A DNA stretch of 64,000 bases from Metabacillus niabensis (GTDB lineage: Bacteria > Bacillota > Bacilli > Bacillales > Bacillaceae), in the NCBI RefSeq assembly GCF_020524345.1, contig NZ_JAIVLH010000023.1, forward strand, positions 26,745 to 90,744, given 5' to 3'. Under the pieces are notes generated by a model, which saw only the letters and a list, made by a program, of their open reading frames with translations, was not told where the DNA came from and searched no databases. Shown one piece after another: positions 27,561 through 37,200 of this stretch; positions within the stretch are counted from its first letter, which is position 1, and every line of letters starts with the position of its first letter. The position numbers were made by a program, and so were the translations under genes.

Positions 27561-28238
27561 ATGTCTTTTCAACTAACTCGAGTACAAATGACAAAACTTT
27601 TATATGCGTTAAAAGGTGAGTCAGTAGAGACTCCTTTACATATTATACAGGAAGCCTTAAAAACATCGACCTTCACTGAAGAAGTGATTCCAAACTTCTT
27701 AATAAAGGCTAGCAACCGAAAAACCCAACTTGAATATGGCTTATCAACAAATGAAATTGTATCATTAGCCAATCTATGCGAACTAACGTCTTTAAAATCT
27801 ACCTCCATTCAAAATTGGATAAAACGTGATGTAAAGGAATTAATTGGGCAACCGGAGCTTGGCAAAAAATATTCAATCGAACAAGCAGCTATGCTATTAA
27901 TTGTGAGAGATTTAAAAGCAATTTTCGATTTTGAGCGAATCCGAAATATCTTGACAGAGGTATTTAACACACTTTCAGACCGAAGTGATGATTTAATGAG
28001 CCCGATTACTTTTTATGAAATATACGGATCTGTGTTGGAAAGCATAGATACGAGCTCGGGGAATGATTTAACATTGGAAAAACGTATTAATAGCAAAATA
28101 AAGTTCCCCTCACAAATTATTTCAAACTTGACAAATGATCAATGTTATAAAATTCGTAGAATCTTGGTGACAACAGTTTTGGCAGTATTAGCCTCACATA
28201 TCCAAACAAGGGCACAAACTTATTTAAATGATATATAA
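27561..28238 (+). CDS. ykrK: DUF1836 DNA-binding protein YkrK, probable htpX repressor
   Basis: 225-residue cytoplasmic protein of the DUF1836 family. It has a MerR-like N-terminal helix-turn-helix region (about residues 55-110: STNEIVSLANLCELTSLKST, SIQNWIKRDVKELIGQPELG, KKYSIEQAAMLLIVRDLK). The C-terminal half is helical. In B. subtilis YkrK represses the divergent htpX, and the same divergent arrangement is present here with a palindrome in between. The start ATG follows GAGGTGTTAAG. Single gene. Confidence 0.82.
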   Translation: MSFQLTRVQMTKLLYALKGESVETPLHIIQEALKTSTFTEEVIPNFLIKASNRKTQLEYGLSTNEIVSLANLCELTSLKSTSIQNWIKRDVKELIGQPELGKKYSIEQAAMLLIVRDLKAIFDFERIRNILTEVFNTLSDRSDDLMSPITFYEIYGSVLESIDTSSGNDLTLEKRINSKIKFPSQIISNLTNDQCYKIRRILVTTVLAVLASHIQTRAQTYLNDI

Positions 28239-28359
28239 TTTTCAAACACCTCTAAACATTTCCAGTATAGAAATATATGCGCAATGAAATCTTATAAGTA
28301 AGGCTATAAAGTAAACTCTTTATAGACTAAAGCAATTAATATAAAAGGGGTGCTAACAA

Positions 28360-28560
28360 ATGGCAAGAAGCAGTAATAAATTACTTGTACCGGGGATTGA
28401 ACAAGCTCTGGATCAAATTAAATATGAAATCGCTCAAGAATTCGGCGTACATTTAGGATCAGATACTGTATCTCGATCCAATGGGTCAGTAGGTGGAGAA
28501 ATCACCAAACGTCTTGTGGCACAAGCGCAATCCCAGTTAAACGGACAAAAAACTGAATAA
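28360..28560 (+). CDS. Alpha/beta-type small acid-soluble spore protein
   Basis: 66-residue SASP that coats and protects spore DNA. Hallmarks are YEIAQEFGV, which holds the germination-protease cleavage site (between Glu and Ile), and [22 protein letters not shown], the conserved DNA-binding region. AAAAGGGGTG precedes the ATG. B. subtilis sspD lies in the corresponding place, so this may be sspD, but members are too alike to be sure by eye. Expression in the forespore from a SigG promoter is expected; I could not identify one confidently. Confidence 0.95.
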   Translation: MARSSNKLLVPGIEQALDQIKYEIAQEFGVHLGSDTVSRSNGSVGGEITKRLVAQAQSQLNGQKTE

Positions 28561-28570
28561 TGCATGGTAA

Positions 28571-28603
28571 AAAGGCTGATCCGATTTGATCAGCCTTTAG
28601 GTA
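28571..28603. terminator. Terminator shared by SASP and rsgI
   Basis: AAAGGCTGATC / GATCAGCCTTT (28571-28598). The minus strand has T5 after the stem (for rsgI); the plus strand T-run is short. Confidence 0.8.
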
Positions 28604-28621
28604 TATATAACTGTACATTAT

Positions 28622-29827
28622 TTAATCGTCGTCACGGTCTTTCTTTCCTCGTTTGTTATCATCTCTATCTTGGCGACCGTTGTTATTTTTACCTCTATTG
28701 TTTTCTTTGCGATCAACCTTTCGATCATCATCGTAATCGTCGTTGTCATCATACCTGTCTTTTTTCTCTGGCCATCTTCTATTACTTTCGGTATGCTCTT
28801 TATTCTGTTCCTCTTGGTTAAACTTAGCACGTTTATTATTCTGTTGTTTATTCTGTTGTTTATTCTGTTGTTTATTCTCATTTCTCTTTTGTTGAATTTG
28901 ATGAGCATTCTCTTGTAGCTTTTCCTTAGCATTAGTTAACTTTTCTTTTGCTTCAGAGTTATCTTTTTGCACAGAAGTGGCAGTATCAGCAGGTTTCGTG
29001 TTCTGCTGTTCTTTTACTTGGCTCGTTATGCTCGGGCCCTTTTTTTCCGGAACAATTGGAGCTGGTGTAACTTCACTCTGTGTTGATTCATCTGCTTCTT
29101 CAGGCGCTTCTGTTTCTTTAGATTCTTCTTTTTGCTCAACAAGTTCAATATATTTACCGGTCGAAACCCCTTGTTTTTGTGCTTTATCTCTTGTATCTAT
29201 ATCTGAATTAATCGTTTTTACGACCATTTCCTCTTCTTCAATCACTGAGCTTATTTCTGTCAAGCCTTCATGCAGCTTTTTTTCAATTTTCTTGTCAGTA
29301 TCATTCATTACCGTAGTGATGACAATTTCTTTACCAGGATAAACGTATCCATCTGACTTACATTCACTAATAATTATTTGCACGATTTCATTTAGTGGCT
29401 TTTTCTCCCAATCATTAAGGCTTTTCATAATGTTATTAGCCTCGTCATTAAGCGGTACTAATGAAATTACCTTTAAATGATCATCAAGACTTACTTCAAA
29501 GCTAGGGTTTATGTCAATTGACATGTATGCATAAACTTTATCATTGTTAAATAAAGGTAGAAAACTAATCATAAAAAATATGATGGCTACTGCTGATAAA
29601 GCACCTACCCTAGCTGTACGAGTACGTATAGATTTAAGAAAGGTATGATCGCTTGCCCTTTTTGTTCTTGTTGCAACTTCTTCACGTTTATCCGCTAAAG
29701 GAAAAAAAGAAATCTCTTCACCTAGTTCATAATTACCCTCTTTATTTGAAGCCTTTAGAAATTGCCCATCTGGGGTAAGCAATGTAACAAAGTCATCATC
29801 GAGCTCTACGACGACCCCTTTTTTCAT
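28622..29827 (-). CDS. rsgI: Anti-sigma-I factor RsgI
   Basis: 401-residue single-pass membrane anti-sigma factor. The N-terminal RsgI domain (about residues 1-55, MKKGVVVELDDDFVTLLTPD) binds SigI in the cytoplasm. A membrane segment spans about 74-93. The extracytoplasmic part holds a conserved region up to about 230 (DINPSFEVSLDDHLKVISLV), then a low-complexity tail with repeated KQQN units and a very charged Arg/Asp end. The start overlaps the sigI stop as ATGA. No carbohydrate-binding module is visible, unlike clostridial RsgI proteins, so the signal it senses is not obvious. Confidence 0.92.
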   Translation of the reverse strand: MKKGVVVELDDDFVTLLTPDGQFLKASNKEGNYELGEEISFFPLADKREEVATRTKRASDHTFLKSIRTRTARVGALSAVAIIFFMISFLPLFNNDKVYAYMSIDINPSFEVSLDDHLKVISLVPLNDEANNIMKSLNDWEKKPLNEIVQIIISECKSDGYVYPGKEIVITTVMNDTDKKIEKKLHEGLTEISSVIEEEEMVVKTINSDIDTRDKAQKQGVSTGKYIELVEQKEESKETEAPEEADESTQSEVTPAPIVPEKKGPSITSQVKEQQNTKPADTATSVQKDNSEAKEKLTNAKEKLQENAHQIQQKRNENKQQNKQQNKQQNNKRAKFNQEEQNKEHTESNRRWPEKKDRYDDNDDYDDDRKVDRKENNRGKNNNGRQDRDDNKRGKKDRDDD

Positions 29828-30570
29828 GAATCTAGCACCCCTTTTATATAATCTTTTAAATAGACGAAGTTTCCCGAAAGAATGATAGCCATAGCTATGA
29901 TGTATTTTCTATTTCTCTCTATGGTTTTACGACTTACTGAAACTTTTGCCTCAAGCTGTTTTACTGGCAGCTGTCGTTTAGTAAAAAGAATAGTTCGCAG
30001 CTTCTCATCATTTACCAACTCAGTTGCCACTAACATCGCATTTTGTCTGGCATCAAAGTGTTTTGGAGATTGTTCCACGATTTCAGCAAAAGTTAATTGA
30101 AAATCGCTTAGACAGTGCTGAAAATAAATAATTTCTTCTCTACGGTGTTCTTGTTCAATTGCTTTTGTATATTCTTCAATTGATAGGTCTGATTCAATCT
30201 TGCTCTGGGAAAATTCTCCCTCTTCATGCTCTTGCAGCTCAAGGTGGACCGTATAAGGATGACGTGCTTCCTTTCGAATATAGTCAATCACTTTTCTTTT
30301 AATGACAAGCTCAGCAAAAGCTAATAATGAGCTCCCCTTATCGGTTGAATATTTCTCAATGGCATCATTAAATGCGATAAGACCTATACTAAACTCATCA
30401 TCAGTTTCGCTAATATATCGTTTACAAACAGATGAGACTGTTTTAGCAACAAATGGTTTATATTGTTCGATTAGTTCATTTTGTAAATGTAGATCTCCCT
30501 TTTGTATTTGGAGAACTGTTTCTTCTAATGTTCGCTTCTTTTTACCTAATTTAAACAAAAGGCTAAGCAT
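29824..30570 (-). CDS. sigI: RNA polymerase sigma factor SigI
   Basis: 248-residue sigma-I factor linked to heat and cell-wall stress. DEFSIGLIAFNDAIEKYS is region 2 and RKVIDYIRKEARHPY the -10 binding part, with SPKHFDARQNAM and VSRKTIERNRKYIIAMAII in the SigI-specific C-terminal domain. I chose the ATG at 30570 (MLSLLFKLGKKK) with GAGGTGA 8 bases upstream; the GTG four codons earlier is the ribosome binding site itself. It forms an operon with rsgI, which overlaps it by 4 bases. Confidence 0.95.
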   Translation of the reverse strand: MLSLLFKLGKKKRTLEETVLQIQKGDLHLQNELIEQYKPFVAKTVSSVCKRYISETDDEFSIGLIAFNDAIEKYSTDKGSSLLAFAELVIKRKVIDYIRKEARHPYTVHLELQEHEEGEFSQSKIESDLSIEEYTKAIEQEHRREEIIYFQHCLSDFQLTFAEIVEQSPKHFDARQNAMLVATELVNDEKLRTILFTKRQLPVKQLEAKVSVSRKTIERNRKYIIAMAIILSGNFVYLKDYIKGVLDS

Positions 30571-30609
30571 TTGGATGTTCACCTCTGTTTCCCCTATATT
30601 ACTTTGTAT

Positions 30610-30638
30610 ATCATAGCTAATTTAATAGGGGATCGCAA
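30610..30638 (-). promoter_or_regulatory. Sigma-A promoter of sigI-rsgI
   Basis: On the minus strand TTGCGA (30638-30633), a 17-base spacer and TATGAT (30615-30610), about 40 bases before the sigI start. I saw no SigI-type promoter (ACCCCC with CGAA) in this orientation. Confidence 0.6.
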
Positions 30639-30639
30639 A

Positions 30640-31103
30640 GGAAGATATATGAAACTATCTTTCTAATTTTAAACAAAAGAAAGTCAATTATTACAAAACA
30701 AACAACTTTAGACCTATTGATTTCAACCTATTTTAAACTAACAAAAAAGCAAAGACTAATCAAATGACAGGTCTTATCAAACAATACATCACATTAGCAA
30801 AACAATGAAAAAACAGAAAAATATTAGAAAAGTTCACTATTGTCACATACCCCCTCTCATGATTTAATTAATTCTCTACATAGTTACGTCACTTTAATTT
30901 ATCTTAAGGGTGTTAAAAGACTATTTTGTAAAAAAAAAGCTTAAATATGCTTTTAGACCTACAAAATGTTACACATTTGATATATTTATGTGTATATTTT
31001 CTTTATTTCTATTAGAAAAACCTGGCTTATTGCCAATTCCTAATGGCGAAAGCCTTAGTTTTCTTAACTATCATCCTTAAAAATTTGTGCTTTCTAATAG
31101 TAT
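30640..31103. other. Long intergenic region between sigI and terC
   Basis: About 460 AT-rich bases with no ORF I can support. The only structured part is hairpin copy A near 31028-31072. The amount of space upstream of the sigI promoter leaves room for an additional regulatory RNA or promoter. Confidence 0.3.
31028..31072 (-). other. Conserved hairpin element, copy A (upstream of sigI)
   Basis: Minus strand: TTAAGAAAACTAA, then GGCTTTCGCCATTAGGAATT, GGCAATAAGCC and AGGTTTTTC. Outer stem GGCTT/AAGCC, inner GCCA/TGGC, followed by a T-run, so it could act as a terminator or regulatory hairpin. It is the partner of copy B at 26400-26450. Confidence 0.4.
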
Positions 31104-31132
31104 AAAAAGGAATCCGAATCGGATTCCTTTTT
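31104..31132. terminator. Terminator after terC
   Basis: AAAAAGGAATCCGA / TCGGATTCCTTTTT perfect palindromic hairpin close to the terC stop; T-rich on both strands. Confidence 0.9.
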
Positions 31133-31154
31133 ATTATTTTATTATATTTTGTAT

Positions 31155-31958
31155 TTAATAATCGTTACTTGCTTTTGCTTTATCAATGGTCTTCTCTTCA
31201 ATGACCTCTTCTTCATTGACATCTTTAGATAAGAACCATCCACCTACCGCAATAGCAGCAAGGATAATCCAGAAAATGATTTTCCAAGTGGCAGATTCTA
31301 TAAAATGTTTTGAAATGACATCAATTTGTGGATGTGCAAGTGTATATAAGGAAAGCTTCACACCTACCCAACCAACAATTAAAAACGCAGCCGTTTCTAA
31401 ATTCGGTTTTTTCTTTAACAATTTCACAAAATACGTTGCGGCAAATCTCATGATCACAATTCCAATAATACCACCTGCTAAGATAACAAGGAATTGGCCG
31501 CCATCAAGTCCACCTATAGTAGGTAAATTTGTTGCTGGTAGTGTAACGGCAAGTGCTACTGCAGCCAAAATGGAATCTACTGCAAAAGCCAAGTCTGCAA
31601 GTTCTACCTTTAGGACTGTGCCCCAAAAACCAGATTCCTTCTTTACAACCCTGTGCTGCTCACTTTTCTTTAAAATAAACTTCTTCACGATATGGTTAAT
31701 TGAAATATAAAGAAGGTAAATGGCACCTATTGCCTGAACTTGCCAGACATTGACAAGAAATGAGATGAGGAATAGTGCACCAAATCGTAAAACAAATGCA
31801 CCTGCCAACCCGTAAAATAAAGCTTTTTTTCTTTGATCCTCTGGAAGATGCTTAACCATAACAGCCATTACTAACGCATTATCAGCTGCTAAGATCCCTT
31901 CCAAGGCCACTAACACTAATAGTACCCAACCGTACTCTAATAATAAAGTTACATCCAT
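31155..31958 (-). CDS. ykoY: TerC-family membrane protein, manganese exporter YkoY/MeeY-like
   Basis: 267-residue TerC-family protein with about seven membrane helices. The acidic motif LEGILAADNALVMAVMV lies in helix 1, and VKVELADLAFAVDSILAAVAL is the second metal-site helix pair. In B. subtilis the TerC proteins YkoY (MeeY) and MeeF export manganese and help load secreted metalloenzymes. Control by a yybP-ykoY manganese riboswitch directly upstream strongly supports this role. I chose the ATG at 31956-31958 (MDVTLLLEYGW), preceded by AGGAGGAG; the longer frame runs into the leader. Confidence 0.93.
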   Translation of the reverse strand: MDVTLLLEYGWVLLVLVALEGILAADNALVMAVMVKHLPEDQRKKALFYGLAGAFVLRFGALFLISFLVNVWQVQAIGAIYLLYISINHIVKKFILKKSEQHRVVKKESGFWGTVLKVELADLAFAVDSILAAVALAVTLPATNLPTIGGLDGGQFLVILAGGIIGIVIMRFAATYFVKLLKKKPNLETAAFLIVGWVGVKLSLYTLAHPQIDVISKHFIESATWKIIFWIILAAIAVGGWFLSKDVNEEEVIEEKTIDKAKASNDY

Positions 31959-32020
31959 TATTTCTCCTCCTATGCTTAAGGTATTTATCTTCTTAAACCC
32001 TTTATTAGCATAGGACAACA

Positions 32021-32053
32021 AAAAAAGACCTTTGCCGCTAAAGGCAAAGGTCT
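32021..32053 (-). terminator. Expression-platform terminator of the Mn riboswitch
   Basis: AAGACCTTTGCC / GGCAAAGGTCTT 12-bp stem with loop, then T7 on the minus strand. Its 5' arm (AAGACCTTTG) overlaps the sequence that closes the aptamer P1, so the two folds exclude each other. Confidence 0.9.
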
Positions 32054-32160
32054 TGCTGAGCATGTTAAACCGATCCGATCATGCCAACAAAGCCGATGGA
32101 AAATATCCATGAAATGACGACTTTGTTTTCAGGTTTCCCTGAACGCTACTCCCCTTTGAA
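32046..32160 (-). ncRNA. yybP-ykoY (Mn2+) riboswitch
   Basis: Minus strand begins TTCAAAGGGGAGTAGCG, the signature 5' segment of the yybP-ykoY class, continues with the AGGGAAACCT hairpin and a long variable arm, and ends CATGCTCAGCAAGACCTTTG. CAAAGG at the 5' end pairs with CCTTTG at the 3' end (P1), which is also part of the terminator stem. Mn2+ binding should stabilise P1, block the terminator and switch terC on. Confidence 0.93.
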
Positions 32161-32320
32161 AGAAGATTATTATGTTACCTTTATCATACGTGCTAGCATG
32201 TTTTCTTGTCAAATGTTTTTTCTTTGTTCCCTTATTACATTCTTTAATAAATTGTTCTACACAAGGAACTATCCTACATATTCATAAATACAGACAAGCT
32301 TTGTTTTGAGGGGGATGAAC

Positions 32321-33100
32321 ATGGACTGGATACAGGCAGTTATTTTGGGAATTATTCAAGGTTTAACAGAGTTTATTCCGATTAGTAGTACAGGGCATCT
32401 TTACTTAGGCCGTAACTTTTTTGGATTAGAAGAAGCAGGTTTATTTTTAGATACAATGCTTCATTTAGGTACACTTATTGCTCTTATTGTCTTTTATAAA
32501 GAAATACTAATCAAATTAATAAAAAGACCATTTAGCCGGATAACAGCACTATTAGTTGTTGGAACCATTCCAGCTGTTATGACTGGTGTACTTTTTAGCG
32601 ATTATTTTGATGAACTATCAAAATCCGGTGTTTCCATTGGATGGGAATTTTTAATTACAGGGCTTTTCCTGTGGTTTGCAGATTCAATTAAAAACGGATC
32701 AAAAAAAGTTGAAAACCTTTCTTTATTTGATTCATTTTTTATTGGCAGCTTTCAAGCACTTGCTATTTTCCCTGCAATTTCTAGATCCGGTATGACGATT
32801 GTAGGTGCTCTCTTAAGAAAAATGGATAAAGAAGCTGCAGCCTATTTCTCGTTTCTCCTATCTATCCCAGCTATATGCGGAGGAATTATCTATCAATTAA
32901 AAGATATGATTTCAGGATCAGTACCTCAAATCAGCCTTTCATCTATGTTTATAGCCACATTATCTTCTGCGATTTTCGGCTATATTGCAGTTAGATTTAT
33001 GATTGCATTTGTTAAGTACAGATCTTTAAAAATCTTTGCAGTTTATGTGTGGATTTTAGGTATTATCATTATTGTTCTTCAGCAATTATCTATTTTTTAA
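32321..33100 (+). CDS. uppP: Undecaprenyl-diphosphatase UppP (BacA)
   Basis: 259-residue integral membrane phosphatase that recycles undecaprenyl pyrophosphate to the monophosphate carrier for cell-wall synthesis and gives low-level bacitracin resistance. Signature motifs are GLTEFIPISSTGHL near the N-terminus and FPAISRSGMT in the middle, holding the catalytic Glu, Ser, His and Arg. About eight membrane segments. I chose ATG 32321 (MDWIQAV) with GAGGGGG about 8 bases upstream over the TTG and ATG just before. Single gene. Confidence 0.95.
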   Translation: MDWIQAVILGIIQGLTEFIPISSTGHLYLGRNFFGLEEAGLFLDTMLHLGTLIALIVFYKEILIKLIKRPFSRITALLVVGTIPAVMTGVLFSDYFDELSKSGVSIGWEFLITGLFLWFADSIKNGSKKVENLSLFDSFFIGSFQALAIFPAISRSGMTIVGALLRKMDKEAAAYFSFLLSIPAICGGIIYQLKDMISGSVPQISLSSMFIATLSSAIFGYIAVRFMIAFVKYRSLKIFAVYVWILGIIIIVLQQLSIF

Positions 33101-33189
33101 ACATAATTGGCAGCTATTGCTACTAATGAAACCCTTGTTTTAAGTAAAAAATAAAAGCAGGAAACTTACAACATAAGGCAGGGGATTAT

Positions 33190-34101
33190 ATGCATACAAT
33201 GTGGAAAGGCTCCATTAGTTTCGGTTTAGTTAACATTCCGATTAAACTTTATGCAGCAACAGAAGATAAGGATATAAAACTGAGAACCCTTCATAAGAAA
33301 TGTCATAGTCCCATTCAATATGATAAAACATGTCCGAATTGTGATGAAGAAGTAAAGCAAGATGAAATTGTGAAGGGCTATGAGTATGTAAAAGGAAAAT
33401 ATGTTGTACTAACAGATGATGAACTTAAGGAACTAAAGGATGAACACGAAGATAAAACTGTAGAAATAATTGATTTTGTCAAAATGGATGATATTGATCC
33501 TATCTATTTTAACCGTTCTTATTTTATTGGTCCGGGAGAGAATGGTGGAAAAGCGTATGGTTTACTTAGAGAAGCGCTAACGAAATCAGAGAAAATTGGA
33601 ATTGCAGAAATTACGATCCGTTCTAAGCAACAGCTCGCAATGGTACGTGTTTATCAGAATTGCATTGTCATGGAAACTGTTCATTATCCGGACGAAGTCA
33701 GAAACGTAAAAGAAGTGCCTAGTGTTCCTGAAAATGTAGAAGTCGGTGAAAAAGAACTGGATACAGCTATCATGCTTATTGATCAGTTAACCACCACCTT
33801 TGAACCTGAAAAATATAAGGATGATTATCGTTTAGCTTTACAAGAATTGATTGAGAGAAAAGTAAACCAGGATGAAGGAAAAACACCAACAGAAGCAGCG
33901 CCTCGTCAAAATGTAGTTGATTTAATGAGTGCTCTTCAAGCAAGTATTGAAAAAACAAAAAAACCGCAAACAAAAGCAAAACCAGCAAAACCAAAGGCAA
34001 AGTCCGCAAAAGCAGTTGGTGATGATAACCCACAAACAAAAACAGCTCATACTGGTGGGACTACAGAAAAGAAAACAAAAACCGTTCGAAAAAAAGCCTA
34101 G
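33190..34101 (+). CDS. ku: Non-homologous end-joining protein Ku
   Basis: 303-residue bacterial Ku that binds DNA double-strand ends as a dimer and recruits LigD. The N-terminal MWKGSISFGLVNIPIKLYAA motif and the beta-barrel core (to about residue 250) are typical. A CxxC-type pair (KCHSP, TCPNCDEE, about residues 38-57) forms the zinc-ribbon-like insert. The C-terminal 60 residues are Lys/Ala/Thr-rich, like other Ku tails that help DNA threading. The partner LigD is 7 kb downstream on the same strand, separated by amylopullulanase and HAD genes. In B. subtilis the Ku/LigD pair acts in spore DNA repair under SigG. Confidence 0.96.
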   Translation: MHTMWKGSISFGLVNIPIKLYAATEDKDIKLRTLHKKCHSPIQYDKTCPNCDEEVKQDEIVKGYEYVKGKYVVLTDDELKELKDEHEDKTVEIIDFVKMDDIDPIYFNRSYFIGPGENGGKAYGLLREALTKSEKIGIAEITIRSKQQLAMVRVYQNCIVMETVHYPDEVRNVKEVPSVPENVEVGEKELDTAIMLIDQLTTTFEPEKYKDDYRLALQELIERKVNQDEGKTPTEAAPRQNVVDLMSALQASIEKTKKPQTKAKPAKPKAKSAKAVGDDNPQTKTAHTGGTTEKKTKTVRKKA

Positions 34102-34153
34102 TTATTAAACTTTATCAGGTTTCACTTGGACCTCACCCTATATCAAAAACGTA

Positions 34154-34190
34154 AAAACTTGGTGATTGTGCTCATCACCAAGTTTTATTT
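34154..34190. terminator. Terminator between ku and amylopullulanase
   Basis: AAAACTTGGTGAT / ATCACCAAGTTTT 13-bp stem with loop TGTGCTC, T-rich at both ends. It serves both convergent genes. Confidence 0.9.
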
Positions 34191-34201
34191 CGCCTTTTCA
34201 A

Positions 34202-37200
34202 TTACCTTTCGACTCTTCTTCTTTGAACATATACATATGCACATCCAATTACTATCATAATTCCTCCAACTATTAACCAATTGTAATGAGTTGATGCAGT
34301 TAATGGTAAATAGTTTCTTTCTTTTGACGAAGAATCTGGTTTGTTACCATTGTTGCTGTCATTCGATTTATCGCTAGTATTGTTACCAGACTTTTCATCA
34401 GATTTATCCTCTGGTTTATTACCTGGATTTTCTGAATTTTTATCTCCAGTATCTCCTTCCGATTCTTCATCCTGATTATCTCCCGGATTTTCTCCTGGTT
34501 TTTCGGTAACATACGTTAATACTGCTGATCCGCCGTTATCTTTCGAGGGAAGTATAATCGTTACTTCTTGCTTGTCGTTTACAACGTATTCTTTGTTGTT
34601 ATATAGGTCTGTGAGTATTGTATTCGCAGCATAATCAACCGGAAAGGTTGCTTGTTTTTCTTCGGTTGCTGTATTTAGACCTACCAAAATATTTTCATCA
34701 TCATATTGTCGCTTAAAAACAATGTATTTCTCTGCATCTCCACCTGCTATCTTTTCCCTAGTTCCTTTTGAAAAGACTTTTGAGTAATCTTCTCTGATAT
34801 TTAAGAGAGTAGAATAGTGTTTGTGGAGAGCCATAGCTTCCGGATCCTCATTTTCATAAAGGTCCCAAGGCATATCATCACGATTTTGACCAAATGCCAA
34901 TACATTTCCATCAGCATCTTTTTCCCAATCAGACTTACCAGATCTACCTAATTCTTCACCATAGTAAATAACTGGCTGACCTTTTGATGTGATTTGTAGT
35001 GCAGATGCAACTTTCAATTTCCCTACATCACCATGGACATATTCTGTTAAGAAGCCGTTTTGATCGTGACTGCTTAGGAATTGGCCAAGTGTTGCTGAAT
35101 TTGTTAGTCTATTGTTTCGATCTTGTAAATAAGATTCCACACTATCAATATTTCCGTCTACAAATGATTTTGCTTTTTCTTTAAAATCAAAATCTAACAG
35201 AGAATCCATTTGACCTGTACCTAAGTAGCCTCCGTCATTTGCAATACTTGCACCCCAATATTCTCCGATCATTTTGAAAGACGGATCAATGGCTGTTAGC
35301 TCATTTTTTAGTGCTTGCCATGTTGCATCTTCAACATGTTTTACTGTATCAATACGGAAATAGTCGATTGTATCTCCCCGATCTGTTCTTGCCTTTTCAA
35401 GCCATTCTGTTTGCCAATTAATGATTTTTTGTCGTACTGCTGGATCTTCTGTTTTAAAGTCTGGAAGATTATCAAGTTCACCCCTTACCGTTGTGTCCTC
35501 ATCCACAGTTCTTAACATTCCTTTAAACGTTGCTAATTCATCCTCTGTAGGAAGATTTTCTGCATCAGCTTTCCATGTATCCCAAATGTCTCCATCCATT
35601 CCATATCCAGCATGATTTACTACTACATCAAGCATGATTTTAATTCCACGATCATGAGCTTTTTCAATAAGCTCCTGGAATGTTTCCATATCACCTAAAT
35701 GTTCATCTAAACTAGTAAAATCCTTTGCCCAGTAACCATGATAACCATACTGCTTTGGTTCAAGACCTGCAGCGGTTTTAAAATCTGAACCTTTGTTGAA
35801 TTCAATATTATCGACAATTGGCGAAATCCAGATAGTATTGATTCCTAAGTCATCAATATAATCTAATTCATCAATAATCCCTTGGATATCTCCACCATGA
35901 TATGCTTCTGAGTGAGCTGGATCATATTCTCCCTTACCATTATTAGATGGATCACCATCTTTAAAACGGTCTGTTAGCATAAAGTAAATACGTGCTTCAT
36001 CCCAATCAAAGCTTAGTTTTCCACCAACAGATTGCTCTGGTTTAACGGTTACTTTTACTGATTGCTTATGCGTGTTACCAAATTCATCGATAACGACGAT
36101 TTTAATCTCTTTTTCACCAGCCGTAACAGATTGATTAGCAGCTATTGAAACAGCGCCTACATTTGGATCAATATCAACCTTTTCCTTGCCGCCAAGTGCT
36201 CTAAAGTCGGCATATATTTCTCTAATGTTTACCTTATCTTCAGAGGTTACATCTACTTTTAAAACAGCATTTTCATCAAAAGAAATTTCAGAAGGAGAAA
36301 CGTTTGTCTTAATAGTAAGATTTGGACGTGTATACGTAATCGTTGACTTGCCATTTTTTATATTTTTTGGATCATTTACTTCGACCGTTTCACCTTCTTT
36401 TGTAACTAGGAATGTATACTCATGGGTTCCTTCCTCTAGGCCTTCAAGTTTGTATGAAAAATACTCATTTTGCTTATTGTATTCTAATGGATATTCTTTT
36501 CCATCGATTTTCACTTTTACTTCTTCGATTGAATGCATTTCATCACTTTGAAACAATTCTTCGTCTCGATAATAGAACGTAACATTCCCATCTTCTAAAA
36601 CAGGTCCGTTGACAGATGGTACAACTGTTTGTCCTGGGACACCAGTGACAACGGTCACTTTTGTAAGGATATCATCCCGGTTAATTTGAACGTTATGGTC
36701 ATCACTGTCTGGAGAAATTTTTGCTGTATTCCAATCAGTACCCTTTCGTATTAAGAAACCAATTGCTTCTGTTTCAGGAGCAATTTCAACGTTTGCTACT
36801 GCTGTATCACCATCAATTGTTTCAAAATCGATTTGATCGTTTTTCACACCTGTGTTCCATACCCAGAGGTTCCAAGCACCAAAGTCACCTGTAAACTCTC
36901 CATCAGGACGAACATATTTAATGCGAACATAACGCTTTACATTTTTCTTTACTTCAATATCAAATGTTGCATCTGCATCACCTGAGGTGGCAGTGATTGC
37001 AACGTTACCTGGTTTAATTCCAGTAACTTTCCCCGTATTATCAACGGTTGCAATAGATGTATCAGACGATGACCATACTACTTTTGCATGAAGCATATCT
37101 TGGTTAAATTGGTCTTTTACATGAGCTGAAAGCTGAGTAGAGTATGTCTCAAAAACAGAATTATTGCCTACAATAGAAATTGTATCAGCAACTAGTTTTT

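Noticed and set aside
28564..28932. Two overlapping frames opposite or beside the rsgI 3' end with odd low-complexity translations
   Set aside because: They come from the repetitive Gln/Asn and Arg/Asp coding part of rsgI read in other frames.
32081..32287. 68-codon plus-strand frame upstream of uppP
   Set aside because: Antisense of the Mn2+ riboswitch, no ribosome binding site.
33900..34101. Lys/Ala-rich tail of Ku as a possible frameshift or fusion
   Set aside because: Frame is continuous to a normal stop, and basic tails are usual for bacterial Ku proteins.
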